Below are positions 47,279-55,508 of a DNA stretch of 64,000 bases, one piece after another. Both the position numbers and the translations under genes were made by a program. The DNA is from an uncultured Clostridia bacterium (GTDB lineage Bacteria; Bacillota; Clostridia; CAKSNL01; HGM11501), in NCBI GenBank assembly GCA_934476235.1, contig CAKSNL010000006.1:83805-147804 (forward strand). The letters run 5' to 3'. Under the pieces are notes generated by a model that did not search any database, was not told the origin of the DNA, and saw only the letters and a program-made list of their open reading frames with translations. How positions within the stretch are numbered: position 1 is the first letter of the stretch; every line of letters starts with the position of its first letter.

Positions 47279-47434
47279 ATGATGAAAGAAATGAATTTGA
47301 AAAAGTACGAAGCGCCTTTTATGAACGTAACTCAGATAAAGACAGAGGACGTTATAATGGCGAGCACGCTCAAGACCATAGATCAGAATAAGCTCATGGG
47401 CAAGGGCAAGGTAAACTGGATAGACATTCAGTAA
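47279..47434 (+). CDS. 51-residue peptide following the beta-helix protein
   Basis: A short frame with AAGGAGG nine bases before ATG 47279, 17 bases after the upstream stop, and a terminator right after it. The product has KKYEAPFMNVTQIKTEDVIM, then ASTLKTIDQNKLMGKGKVNW. Short peptides with a YExP....V.....EDVI.AS pattern are familiar in Clostridia, but their role is not known to me. It has no membrane segment and no cysteines. It could be a small regulator, a partner of the surface protein or a precursor peptide; no modifying enzyme is nearby. Confidence 0.7.
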   Translation: MMKEMNLKKYEAPFMNVTQIKTEDVIMASTLKTIDQNKLMGKGKVNWIDIQ

Positions 47435-47436
47435 TA

Positions 47437-47475
47437 AAAAAACAAGGGTGCGGATTTTCCGCGCCCTTGTTTTGT
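47437..47475 (+). terminator. Terminator of the beta-helix operon
   Basis: AACAAGGG.GCGG pairs with CCGC.CCCTTGTT and is followed by TTGTG. Confidence 0.85.
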
Positions 47476-47493
47476 GTTGCGGGGGTTTTATGT

Positions 47494-47770
47494 GCGGGTC
47501 GCCTGATGCCGACTCCTACGGTTCCCACACTCTGCGCTAATGCGCTCGTAGGGGAGGATGCCCTCATCATCCCCTTGGTTTATGCACCTATTACGGTGAG
47601 TGCTCACTGTAGGGGATGGCGACATCGACATCCCACCCGATACACCCATTACGCTAATGCGCTGTAGGGGCAATTCACGAATTGCCCGCCAAAGGAACAG
47701 TGAATAGTGAAAAGGTAATAGGTGTGCCTTTCGGCACCACCGTAGGGTCGATTCATGAATCGACCGCCCG
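47494..47770. repeat. Cluster of five GTAGGGG palindromes
   Basis: Members near 47494-47513 (GGGTCGCC...CTCCTACGG, degenerate), 47549-47576 (GTAGGGGAGGATG...CATCCCC), 47610-47634 (GTAGGGGATGGCG...CATCCC), 47663-47689 (GTAGGGGCAATTC-AC-GAATTGCCC) and 47741-47767 (GTAGGGTCGATTCATGAATC). Arms differ but GTAGGGG stays the same. Non-coding. Confidence 0.7.
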
Positions 47771-47800
47771 GGTGCGTGCATGTTTTTTGTGACTCTCCCG

Positions 47801-47936
47801 AAAAATCCTCCCTTCGCCTTCGGCTCTTCCGTCTCGCTGCGGCTCTCCTCACGCCTCGGTTCTGACAGTCCACCGGACTGTCATTCATTGCCTCGGCGCC
47901 GCCAGAGCTACCTTTAGCTCTTGAGGGCTTAAATTG
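47801..47936. mobile_element. Mosaic repeat element, copy 5 (inverted)
   Basis: Opens CCGAAAAATCCTCCCTTCGC and holds CCGTCTCGCTGCGGCTCTCC, the ACAGTCCACCGGACTGT palindrome, TTGCCTCGGCGCCGCC and TTTAGCTCTTGAGGGCTT. The far end has lost its GGATTTTT. Same orientation and core as the copy at 25779-25910. No gene is seen in 47476-47984. Confidence 0.7.
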
Positions 47937-47984
47937 CCCTTGCTGATAACCGCAAAACAATGGCGTATGTGACCGATTTTGGCA

Positions 47985-48022
47985 TAAAAAATCGGAACGG
48001 AGCTTTGCGTCCGTTCCGATTT
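47985..48022 (-). terminator. Terminator of the tRNA-Arg gene
   Basis: AAATCGGAACGGA pairs with TCCGTTCCGATTT; on the minus strand a TTTTTT run follows. The stem starts directly at the CCA end of the tRNA. Confidence 0.85.
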
Positions 48023-48098
48023 GGCGTTCCCGAGGTGATTCGAACACCCGACCTACCGCTTAGGAGGCGGTCGCTCTATCCGGCTGAGCTACGGAAAC
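48022..48098 (-). tRNA. tRNA-Arg (anticodon CCT)
   Basis: All four arms fold. Acceptor GTTTCCG pairs with CGGGAAC (one G-T pair), D arm GCTC/GAGC, anticodon stem ACCGC/GCGGT around loop CTCCTAA (anticodon CCT, reads AGG), and T arm GGGTG/CACCT-type stem with TTCGAAT loop. The 3' CCA is encoded. It has its own promoter and terminator. Confidence 0.96.
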
Positions 48099-48107
48099 AT
48101 ATAAATT

Positions 48108-48136
48108 ATTTTAACGCATTGCCGCTCTTTTGTCAA
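48108..48136 (-). promoter_or_regulatory. Sigma-A promoter of tRNA-Arg
   Basis: On the minus strand TTGACA, 17 bp, TAAAAT, ten bases before the mature 5' end. Confidence 0.85.
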
Positions 48137-48238
48137 GTCCAAAACGGCACGATTTTAAGATAAACTTTTTAAAAATACTTTATTTTTCTTTAAATTTGTG
48201 TTATTATTATAGTAAGTAAATTTGAAACGGAGATTATT

Positions 48239-48460
48239 ATGAGGAAAAAGAAACGTTTTGATATAGGCGATTATGCCTCGTGCTTCTACTGCACAAAGTC
48301 GCGCGAGCTTACCGAGGGGGAGCTTCTGCTCTGCCGCGACAAGGGGCTTGTGCCGTTTGACGGCAAGTGCAGGCATTTTGAGCTCGACTTATTATCCGTC
48401 ACGCCCAAAAAGTTGCGGAGCTTAAGGACGGAGCTTACGGAAGAGGATTTCAAACTTTGA
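48239..48460 (+). CDS. Small four-cysteine protein
   Basis: A 73-residue basic protein with CFYC (Cys15, Cys18), Cys32 and Cys44, a spacing that could bind one zinc ion, and a C-terminal helix (KKLRSLRTELTEEDFKL). No family is recognised with certainty. RBS CGGAG seven bases before ATG. It lies 19 bases before ftsK and is probably transcribed with it. Confidence 0.7.
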   Translation: MRKKKRFDIGDYASCFYCTKSRELTEGELLLCRDKGLVPFDGKCRHFELDLLSVTPKKLRSLRTELTEEDFKL

Positions 48461-48479
48461 TTATACGGGGGAATGTATT

Positions 48480-51089
48480 TTGTCACAAAAGAGAAGAACT
48501 ATAAAAAAAGAGCCGGCGAAAAAAGCACCGGCGCCGAAAAACGAGAAAACGGGGCTTTCTTCAGGCACAAAAAAGGAAATTGCCCTTGTTATTTTGGTGT
48601 GTGTTTCGCTTTTGCTGATACTCGGAATATATACGACCGATTTAAACACGAGCGACCCGTCGTCCGATATCGGGGCGATAAAGGGCTCGTCCCTTATTGG
48701 GCATCTCGGCGTTATCGTAAAGTGGATAGTGACAGGACTTTTCGGTCCCGTTGCGTACCTGCTTCCCGTGCTCTCGGTCGCAGCGGGAATATACATATTA
48801 AAAACGGCGAAAAGCGACAAGCCCAAGGCTTATATTTACATATCCGGAGCCGTTTTTGCGGTCTGCATATCCGCACTTTTTTACGTGTTCGGATACGCCG
48901 ACACCGACCTTTCTTTTAACCTTAAGGAATTCTGGGAATTCGGCACGCTGAGCTTCGGCGGCGGAGTTTTAGGCGCGCTTTTGGGCTATCCGCTCGTTAT
49001 GCTGTCTAAAACGACAGGCGCCGCAATAATCCTTTTCATGATGATATTAATAGCTTTTATCGCGATGACGGACTTTGCGCTGACAAAATATCTCGCAAAG
49101 CTCTGCCGCGGAGCAAGGGAAAACGGGCGCGCGAAGGCGGACTCCGAGCCCCTTCCCGAGGAAAAAGAGGAATTTATTCCCGAGCCCAAGAGGGCGAAGA
49201 AGGACCGCTACACCAAGGCGGCGGACGAGATCGTTCCCGCGGGCAAGCCGGACGGGGAATATGTGAGTCTTCCGCACGCAGTGTCGGAGCTTCCGTATAA
49301 CGGCGAGAACGTAAGCGAGGAAAAGGAGCCCGCGCCGGTCAGCATTTTCGGCGCGAAGAGGATAAAGGCGGAGGCGTTCTCCGAGGAGGAGATAAAGCCT
49401 TTGAAAATCGAAAATGAGCCGCTCTCCGCCGAGGAGCTTATGGAATCCGAAGCGGCAGCCGCGCAATCCTCCGAAAAGCTCAAAAGAGCCGGGGAAGAAG
49501 CGGTTGACATCAGCCGCGAAAACAGCCACATTCCGTACATTTTCCCGAAGACAACGCTCTTAAACGACCCGCCCGGGGGCTCGGGATCTTCAGACCCCGC
49601 GGCGCTGCGGGAGCTTTCCAACAAGCTTGTCGCGACGCTTAAGACCTTCAACATTGACGTCAAGGTGCTTGAGATAAGCAAGGGACCCGCAATCACGAGG
49701 TTTGAGCTTCAGCCGACCGCCGGAGTCAGAGTCAGCAAGATTACGAGCCTTGCGGACGATATCGCCTTAAGCCTTGCGGCGACAAGCGTCAGAATCGAGG
49801 CGCCAATTCCGGGCAAGGCGGCGATAGGCATAGAGGTTCCCAACTCCAGCATAGCGACGGTCACCGTGCGCGACGTTTTGGAGTCCAAAGAATTCAAGGA
49901 TTCAAAATCCCCGCTTTCATGCGCGCTCGGACGCGATATTGCCGGAAAGTGCATTATCGGCGATATTTCGAAGTGGCCGCATGTCCTTATCGCCGGCGCG
50001 ACCGGTTCCGGTAAGAGTGTATGTATTAACTCGCTCGTCGCGAGCATTTTATACAAGGCGTCGCCGAACGACGTTAAGCTTATCATGATCGACCCCAAGG
50101 TCGTGGAATTGAGCGTTTACAACGGTATTCCGCACCTTCTTATCCCGGTCGTGACCGACCCGAGAAAGGCGGCGGGATCCTTAAACTGGGCGGTTCAGGA
50201 GATGACGACGCGCTACCGCATGTTCGCGGAGAACGCCGTCCGCAACTTAAAGGGCTATAACGAGCTTATGGATAAAAAGGGCATGGCGCGCCTTCCGCAG
50301 ATAGTTATTATTATAGACGAGCTTGCCGACCTTATGATGGTTGCGTCCAAGGACGTGGAAAGCTACATCTGCCGTCTCGCTCAGCTCGCGAGAGCCGCCG
50401 GCATGCACCTTGTTATAGCAACGCAGAGACCGTCCGTCAACGTTATCACTGGCGTTATCAAGGCGAACATTCCGTCAAGAATCGCGTTCGCCGTTTCAAG
50501 CAATACCGACTCGCGCACGATACTTGACGCGGGCGGAGCCGAAAAGCTTTTGGGCAAGGGCGACATGCTCTATTACCCGATGGGCGCAAGCAAGCCCGTG
50601 AGAGTTCAGGGCGTGTTCATTTCCGACGATGAGGTTGAAAAGCTGGTTGAATTCGTTAAGCAGGAGTCCGAGGCGGTTTACGACGAGGACGTTCTGGAGG
50701 CGGTTGAAAAGTCCGGCGAAGAAAGGACCGATTCCGAGGGCGAGGAGGAGCAGGGCGGAGAAGCCGACCCGCTCTTATCCAAGGCAATCGAAATCGTGGT
50801 TGACGCGGGACAGGCGTCCGTTTCGCTCGTTCAGAGAAGGCTCTCGGTCGGCTACAGCCGTGCCGGAAGGCTTATAGATCAGATGGAGCTTCGCGGAATC
50901 ATCGGTCCCCACGAGGGCAGCAAGCCGCGGCGCGTTTTAGTCACGAAGGCGGAGTATCTGGCGATGCTTGAGGGCGCGTCGCTCGCGGAAAGCGAGCCGG
51001 ACGGAGAGATCAAGATGCCGGCTCCCGGGGAAGATGAGGCGCTCTTTGACGAAGATGAGGACGACATCATCATTCCTCCGGCAGAATAA
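48480..51089 (+). CDS. ftsK: DNA translocase FtsK/SpoIIIE
   Basis: An 869-residue DNA pump. Four membrane helices lie in the first 200 residues, then an acidic/basic linker to about 340, then the alpha and motor domains: Walker A GATGSGKSVCINSL (about residue 507), Walker B VIIIDELADLMM (about 607), and the C-terminal winged-helix gamma domain (ASVSLVQRRLSVGYSRAGRLIDQME). It moves chromosomes through the division or spore septum. In a spore former it may act as SpoIIIE; sequence alone does not separate the two roles. TTG start with GGGGGAA upstream. Confidence 0.95.
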   Translation: MSQKRRTIKKEPAKKAPAPKNEKTGLSSGTKKEIALVILVCVSLLLILGIYTTDLNTSDPSSDIGAIKGSSLIGHLGVIVKWIVTGLFGPVAYLLPVLSVAAGIYILKTAKSDKPKAYIYISGAVFAVCISALFYVFGYADTDLSFNLKEFWEFGTLSFGGGVLGALLGYPLVMLSKTTGAAIILFMMILIAFIAMTDFALTKYLAKLCRGARENGRAKADSEPLPEEKEEFIPEPKRAKKDRYTKAADEIVPAGKPDGEYVSLPHAVSELPYNGENVSEEKEPAPVSIFGAKRIKAEAFSEEEIKPLKIENEPLSAEELMESEAAAAQSSEKLKRAGEEAVDISRENSHIPYIFPKTTLLNDPPGGSGSSDPAALRELSNKLVATLKTFNIDVKVLEISKGPAITRFELQPTAGVRVSKITSLADDIALSLAATSVRIEAPIPGKAAIGIEVPNSSIATVTVRDVLESKEFKDSKSPLSCALGRDIAGKCIIGDISKWPHVLIAGATGSGKSVCINSLVASILYKASPNDVKLIMIDPKVVELSVYNGIPHLLIPVVTDPRKAAGSLNWAVQEMTTRYRMFAENAVRNLKGYNELMDKKGMARLPQIVIIIDELADLMMVASKDVESYICRLAQLARAAGMHLVIATQRPSVNVITGVIKANIPSRIAFAVSSNTDSRTILDAGGAEKLLGKGDMLYYPMGASKPVRVQGVFISDDEVEKLVEFVKQESEAVYDEDVLEAVEKSGEERTDSEGEEEQGGEADPLLSKAIEIVVDAGQASVSLVQRRLSVGYSRAGRLIDQMELRGIIGPHEGSKPRRVLVTKAEYLAMLEGASLAESEPDGEIKMPAPGEDEALFDEDEDDIIIPPAE

Positions 51090-51105
51090 CATAAAGGAAG
51101 ATTTT

Positions 51106-53022
51106 ATGGCAGCAGAATTTTTACCGATAAACAGGCACGATATGGAAGAGCGCGGCTGGGACGAGATTGATTTTCTCTTCATTTCGGGCGACGCGTACGT
51201 CGACCATCCGTCGTTCGGGCACGCTATAATATCGAGGGTCCTGGAGTCCGCCGGCTACCGCGTCGGCATGCTCGCGCAGCCGGATGTTTCAAACGACGAC
51301 GACTTCTTAAGGTTCGGGCGCCCCAGAATCGGCGTTATGATATCCGGCGGAGTCATCGACTCGATGGTCAACCACTACACCGCGAGCAAAAAGCCGAGGA
51401 GCGAGGACAGTTACTCGCCGGGCGGCAAGCGCGGATACCGCCCCGACAGGTGCGTTACGGTCTACTCAAACCGCGTCCGCCACGTGTTCGGCGATATTCC
51501 GATAGTTATCGGCGGGGTGGAGGCGAGCCTTCGCCGTTTCGCACATTACGACTACTGGTCGGACAAGGTGAAAAGAGGCATAATTTTTGACTCCGGAGCC
51601 GACGTTATATCCTACGGTATGGGCGAGCACCAGACCATTGAGCTTGCAAAGTGCCTGGAAAAGGGATATATAAAGGACAATATTCCCGGCACCTGCGTGG
51701 TGTCCGATAAGCCGAGAAAGGGATCGGTCATCCTGCCGTCGTACGAGGAGGTCGTTTCCTCCAAGGAGGCGTACGCAAGGGCGGCGCTGATTGAATATGA
51801 GGAGCAGGACCCGATAAGAGGGCATGTGCTCTGCCAGAAACACGGCGATAAGTACGTTATCCAGAATGTGCCGACAATGCCGCTTTCGCGCCGTGAGCTT
51901 GACAGGGTGTATTCGCTGCCCTATACGAGGGAATACCACCCGTCATATGAAACGATGGGCGGGATCCCGGCGCTTACCGAGGTCAAATTCAGCATCACCT
52001 CGTCGCGAGGGTGCTTCGGCTCGTGCTCGTTCTGCGCGCTTACGATGCACCAGGGAAGGATAGTGCAGTCAAGGAGCGAGGCTTCGATAATCAACGAAGC
52101 CAAAAATTTCACCTACGAGCCGGACTTTAAGGGCTATATCCACGACGTCGGCGGTCCGACGGCGAATTTCAGATATCCGGCGTGCGACAAGCAGCTGAAA
52201 ACGGGAACATGCAAGGGAAAAGAGTGCCTTTTCCCCGCACCGTGCAGGAACATCAACGCGGACGAGAGCGAGTATCTTGACCTTTTGAAAAAATTAAGAA
52301 CGCTTCCCGGCGTTAAAAAGGTGTTCGTGCGAAGCGGCATAAGATATGACTATATGCTCGCCGACAAGAGCGACGAGTTTTTCAGGGAGCTTTGCGCCCA
52401 CCATGTGAGCGGTCAGCTTAAGGTCGCTCCCGAGCACATTTCGGACAACGTGTTAAAATACATGGGAAAGCCCGGTCGGGACGTTTTTGAAAAGTTCACG
52501 GACAAGTACTATAAGATATGCCGCGAGGCGGGAAAGGAGCAGTATCTGGTCTGCTACCTCATGTCGAGCCATCCGGGGAGCACGTTAAACGATGCAATCA
52601 TACTGGCGCAGTATTTAAAAAAGATGCACATGCGCCCCCAGCAGGTGCAGGATTTTTATCCGACTCCCGGAACGCTCGCAACGGCAATGTTTTATACCGG
52701 GCTGGACCCGAGAACGATGAAAAAGGTCTACGTTGCCAAATCGCGCGAGGATAAGGCGATGCAGAGGGCGCTTTTGCAGTATACAAGACCCGAAAACTAC
52801 GAGCTTGTCAGAAAGGCGCTCATAAAGGCGGGGCGCGAGGACCTTATCGGGACGAATCCCGAATGTCTTATAAGAGAAAAATACGAAAGAAGGAGCTTTA
52901 ATGATAATACTGGACGGAAAAAAGGTGTCGGCAAGAATAAAGGAAGAGGTGGCGAAAGAGGCGCTCGGGCTGACAGAAAAGGGAATAAAGCCGGGTCTCG
53001 CGGTAATACTCGCAGGAAATGA
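51106..53022 (+). CDS. YgiQ-family radical SAM protein
   Basis: A 638-residue protein: N-terminal domain (FLPINRHDMEERGWDEIDFLFISGDAYVDHPSF in outline; key part DHPSFGHAIISRVLE), then a radical SAM core with the cluster-binding CFGSCSFCAL (Cys-x3-Cys-x2-Cys), and the YgiQ pattern VAPEHISDNVLKYMGKPG. Function unknown in the family. ATG 51106 has AAAGGAAG upstream; earlier starts lie inside ftsK. The last 40 residues (rich in Arg, Lys and Gly) are encoded within the first 122 bases of folD in another frame. Confidence 0.93.
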   Translation: MAAEFLPINRHDMEERGWDEIDFLFISGDAYVDHPSFGHAIISRVLESAGYRVGMLAQPDVSNDDDFLRFGRPRIGVMISGGVIDSMVNHYTASKKPRSEDSYSPGGKRGYRPDRCVTVYSNRVRHVFGDIPIVIGGVEASLRRFAHYDYWSDKVKRGIIFDSGADVISYGMGEHQTIELAKCLEKGYIKDNIPGTCVVSDKPRKGSVILPSYEEVVSSKEAYARAALIEYEEQDPIRGHVLCQKHGDKYVIQNVPTMPLSRRELDRVYSLPYTREYHPSYETMGGIPALTEVKFSITSSRGCFGSCSFCALTMHQGRIVQSRSEASIINEAKNFTYEPDFKGYIHDVGGPTANFRYPACDKQLKTGTCKGKECLFPAPCRNINADESEYLDLLKKLRTLPGVKKVFVRSGIRYDYMLADKSDEFFRELCAHHVSGQLKVAPEHISDNVLKYMGKPGRDVFEKFTDKYYKICREAGKEQYLVCYLMSSHPGSTLNDAIILAQYLKKMHMRPQQVQDFYPTPGTLATAMFYTGLDPRTMKKVYVAKSREDKAMQRALLQYTRPENYELVRKALIKAGREDLIGTNPECLIREKYERRSFNDNTGRKKGVGKNKGRGGERGARADRKGNKAGSRGNTRRK

Positions 53023-53749
53023 CCCGGCGTCGCGGGTTTATGTTAATAATAAAAAGAAGGCGTGCGAGGCGTGCAACATTTACTCCGAGGAATACACCTT
53101 CCCCGAGCACGTGACGGAGGAGGAGCTTTTGGAGCTTATCGGCTTCCTTAACGGGTCGGATAAAATTCACGGAATACTCGTTCAGCTTCCGCTTCCCGCT
53201 CACATTGACGAGAAGAAGATAATTAACGCCATCAGTGAGAAAAAGGATGTGGACGCGTTCACCCCGTCAAATGTCGGCAAGATAATGATAGGAGATTATG
53301 ACTTTCTTCCCTGCACTCCGGCGGGCGTTATGGAGCTTATAAAGGAATCGGGAATCAGCCCCGAGGGCAAGGAGTGCGTTGTGGTCGGGCGCAGCAATAT
53401 CGTGGGAAAGCCCCAGGCGATGCTGCTTTTGCACGCTAACGGAACGGTTACCGTGTGCCACTCCAAAACAAAAAATCTTGCCGATATAACCCGGAGGGCG
53501 GATATTTTGGTTGCCGCGGTCGGCAAGGCAAAATTTATCACGGGCGATATGATAAAAGAGGGTGCGGTCGTTATCGACGTCGGCATGAACAGGGACTCTT
53601 TGGGCAAGCTCTGCGGGGACGTGGACTTTGAATCCGCGTCGCGCGTTGCGGGCGCAATCACTCCCGTTCCCGGCGGTGTCGGACCGATGACCATTGCAAT
53701 GCTTATGAAGAACACAATTAAAGCTGCGAAGTTAAAGACGGATAAATAA
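52901..53749 (+). CDS. folD: Methylenetetrahydrofolate dehydrogenase/cyclohydrolase
   Basis: A 282-residue bifunctional enzyme of one-carbon metabolism that makes 10-formyl-THF from methylene-THF with NADP. GLAVILAGNDPASRVYVNNKKKAC in outline (catalytic Lys in YVNNKKKAC), GILVQLPLPAHID, PCTPAGVMELI, VVVGRSNIVGKPQAMLL and GGVGPMTIAMLM are diagnostic. Starts inside the end of ygiQ with AAGGAG upstream. Confidence 0.97.
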   Translation: MIILDGKKVSARIKEEVAKEALGLTEKGIKPGLAVILAGNDPASRVYVNNKKKACEACNIYSEEYTFPEHVTEEELLELIGFLNGSDKIHGILVQLPLPAHIDEKKIINAISEKKDVDAFTPSNVGKIMIGDYDFLPCTPAGVMELIKESGISPEGKECVVVGRSNIVGKPQAMLLLHANGTVTVCHSKTKNLADITRRADILVAAVGKAKFITGDMIKEGAVVIDVGMNRDSLGKLCGDVDFESASRVAGAITPVPGGVGPMTIAMLMKNTIKAAKLKTDK

Positions 53750-53768
53750 TCCGTCTTTAATTTTTTTA
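53734..53768 (+). terminator. Terminator after folD
   Basis: AAAGACGGA pairs with TCCGTCTTT across the stop codon, followed by AATTTTTTT. Confidence 0.85.
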
Positions 53769-53789
53769 TGCTAAACTTTTCATATTTAC

Positions 53790-53818
53790 TTGACATTTTG
53801 CAAAAAAACATATACAAT
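53790..53818 (+). promoter_or_regulatory. Sigma-A promoter of rny
   Basis: TTGACA, 17 bp, TACAAT, 75 bases before the start codon. Confidence 0.85.
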
Positions 53819-53893
53819 TAATATAATACGGGGATTGTTTGTTTTTAGTGATGCCATTGTCCCCGTTTTATATAAAGGAGGTCGCAAAGACTA

Positions 53894-55450
53894 ATGACGT
53901 ATTTATTCATTGGTCTCGGTATCGGTGTTTTAATTGCCGTTATCGCCGGAATTGTCGCTTTCAAAGCCGGCGTTACATATAACCGCAAAATTTCCGAAGC
54001 CGAGATTGGCAGCGCGGAAGACGAAGCGAAGAGAATCGTCGACGAAGCGCTGAAGGATGCGGAGAGCAAGAAAAAAGAAGCCTTGCTTGAAGCAAAAGAG
54101 GAAATTCACAGAAACAGATCGGATTTTGACAGGGAAGTCAAAGAAAGACGGAGCGAGATTTCCCGGCAAGAAAACAGGCTCCACCAGAAGGAAGCAACAC
54201 TCGATAAGAAGACCGACGCTTTAGAGCAGAAGGAAGCGAACCTTGCGGCAAAGATGAAAGAGCTTGACGCGGAAAAGGACAAGCTTACCGAGCTTCAGAG
54301 TCAGGAACGCAAAAAGCTTGAAGAGCTTTCGGGACTTTCGGCAGAGGAAGCTAAGGAATACCTTCTTAAGAACATTGAGAGCGAGGTTCGTCACGAAGCC
54401 GCTATCATGGTTAAGGACATCGAACAGGAGGCAAAGGAAAACGCGGACGCAAGAGCGCGCGAAATTATCGGTTATGCCATTCAGAAATGCGCCGCCGATC
54501 AGGTTGCGGAAACTACGGTCAGCGTAGTTGCGCTTCCCAACGATGAAATGAAGGGCAGAATTATCGGACGTGAAGGACGTAATATCAGAGCCCTTGAAAC
54601 ACTCACGGGAATCGACCTTATTATAGACGATACTCCCGAAGCCGTAATCTTATCCGGGTTTGACCCCGTGAGAAGAGAGGTTGCGCGCATCACACTTGAA
54701 AAGCTCATTGTTGACGGAAGAATTCATCCCGCAAGGATTGAGGAGACCGTTGAGAGAGCGAAAAAGGAAATTGAAAAAACCATCAAGCAGGCGGGAGAAC
54801 AGGCAACGTTTGATACGAATGTTCAGGGTCTGCACCCCGAAATCGTCAAGCTTTTGGGCAAGCTTCGCTACAGAACCAGCTACGGTCAGAACGTTTTGAT
54901 GCATTCGACCGAGGTTTCGTATCTGTCCGGGCTTATGGCGGCTGAACTCGGAGCCGATGTTACCATCGCGAAGAGAGCGGGACTGCTTCACGATCTCGGA
55001 AAAGCCGTTGACCATGAGGTTGAAGGCTCGCACGTTGCAATAGGCGTTGATATTGCAAGAAAATACGGTGAAAGCTTTGACGTTTGCCACGCTATCGAGG
55101 CTCACCACGGCGATGTACAGCCGCAGACACTTATTGCCTGCATAGTACAGGCGGCGGACGCTGTTTCGGCGGCGAGACCCGGCGCAAGAAAAGAAAACAT
55201 TGAAAACTACATCAAGCGTCTTCAGAAGCTTGAGGAGATTGCAAACTCCTTCGAGGGTGTTGACAAATCTTATGCTATACAGGCGGGCAGAGAGATCAGA
55301 ATCATGGTTAAGCCCGAGGTGCTTTCGGATGAAGGCATGGTGCTTGTGGCAAGAGATATAGTAAAGCGAATTGAAAGTGAGCTTGAATATCCCGGTCAGA
55401 TAAAGGTTAACCTTATAAGGGAGACAAGAGCGTCTGACGTAGCAAAATAA
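53894..55450 (+). CDS. rny: Ribonuclease Y
   Basis: A 518-residue membrane-bound endoribonuclease that starts mRNA decay in Gram-positive bacteria. One N-terminal helix (LFIGLGIGVLIAVIAGIVAF), a long coiled coil to about residue 200, a KH RNA-binding domain (GRIIGREGRNIRALETLTGIDLIIDDTP in outline) and an HD domain (AGLLHDLGKAVDHEVEGSH, EAHHGDVQP) are all present. RBS AAGGAGG. Followed by ymdB, the usual neighbour. Confidence 0.98.
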   Translation: MTYLFIGLGIGVLIAVIAGIVAFKAGVTYNRKISEAEIGSAEDEAKRIVDEALKDAESKKKEALLEAKEEIHRNRSDFDREVKERRSEISRQENRLHQKEATLDKKTDALEQKEANLAAKMKELDAEKDKLTELQSQERKKLEELSGLSAEEAKEYLLKNIESEVRHEAAIMVKDIEQEAKENADARAREIIGYAIQKCAADQVAETTVSVVALPNDEMKGRIIGREGRNIRALETLTGIDLIIDDTPEAVILSGFDPVRREVARITLEKLIVDGRIHPARIEETVERAKKEIEKTIKQAGEQATFDTNVQGLHPEIVKLLGKLRYRTSYGQNVLMHSTEVSYLSGLMAAELGADVTIAKRAGLLHDLGKAVDHEVEGSHVAIGVDIARKYGESFDVCHAIEAHHGDVQPQTLIACIVQAADAVSAARPGARKENIENYIKRLQKLEEIANSFEGVDKSYAIQAGREIRIMVKPEVLSDEGMVLVARDIVKRIESELEYPGQIKVNLIRETRASDVAK

Positions 55451-55460
55451 AATTTCACAC

Positions 55461-55492
55461 TAAAAGGGCAGCGTAATAACGCCGCCCTTTTA
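55461..55492 (+). terminator. Hairpin between rny and ymdB
   Basis: AAAAGGGC.GCG pairs with CGC.GCCCTTTT with a mismatch on each side; moderate T run. It could be an attenuating terminator. Confidence 0.55.
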
Positions 55493-55508
55493 CTTGGAAA
55501 GGTCAGTT

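Noticed and set aside
47279..47434. The 51-residue peptide as a lasso-peptide precursor
   Set aside because: A YxxP motif is present, but the rest of the leader pattern and all B and C enzymes are missing nearby.
47960..48163. Plus-strand frame over the tRNA-Arg gene
   Set aside because: It covers the tRNA and its terminator; such frames over tRNA genes are chance.
50968..51105. Upstream start of the YgiQ-family gene inside ftsK
   Set aside because: The extra residues are Arg/Ser-rich and out of frame with a certain gene; ATG 51106 has a good RBS.
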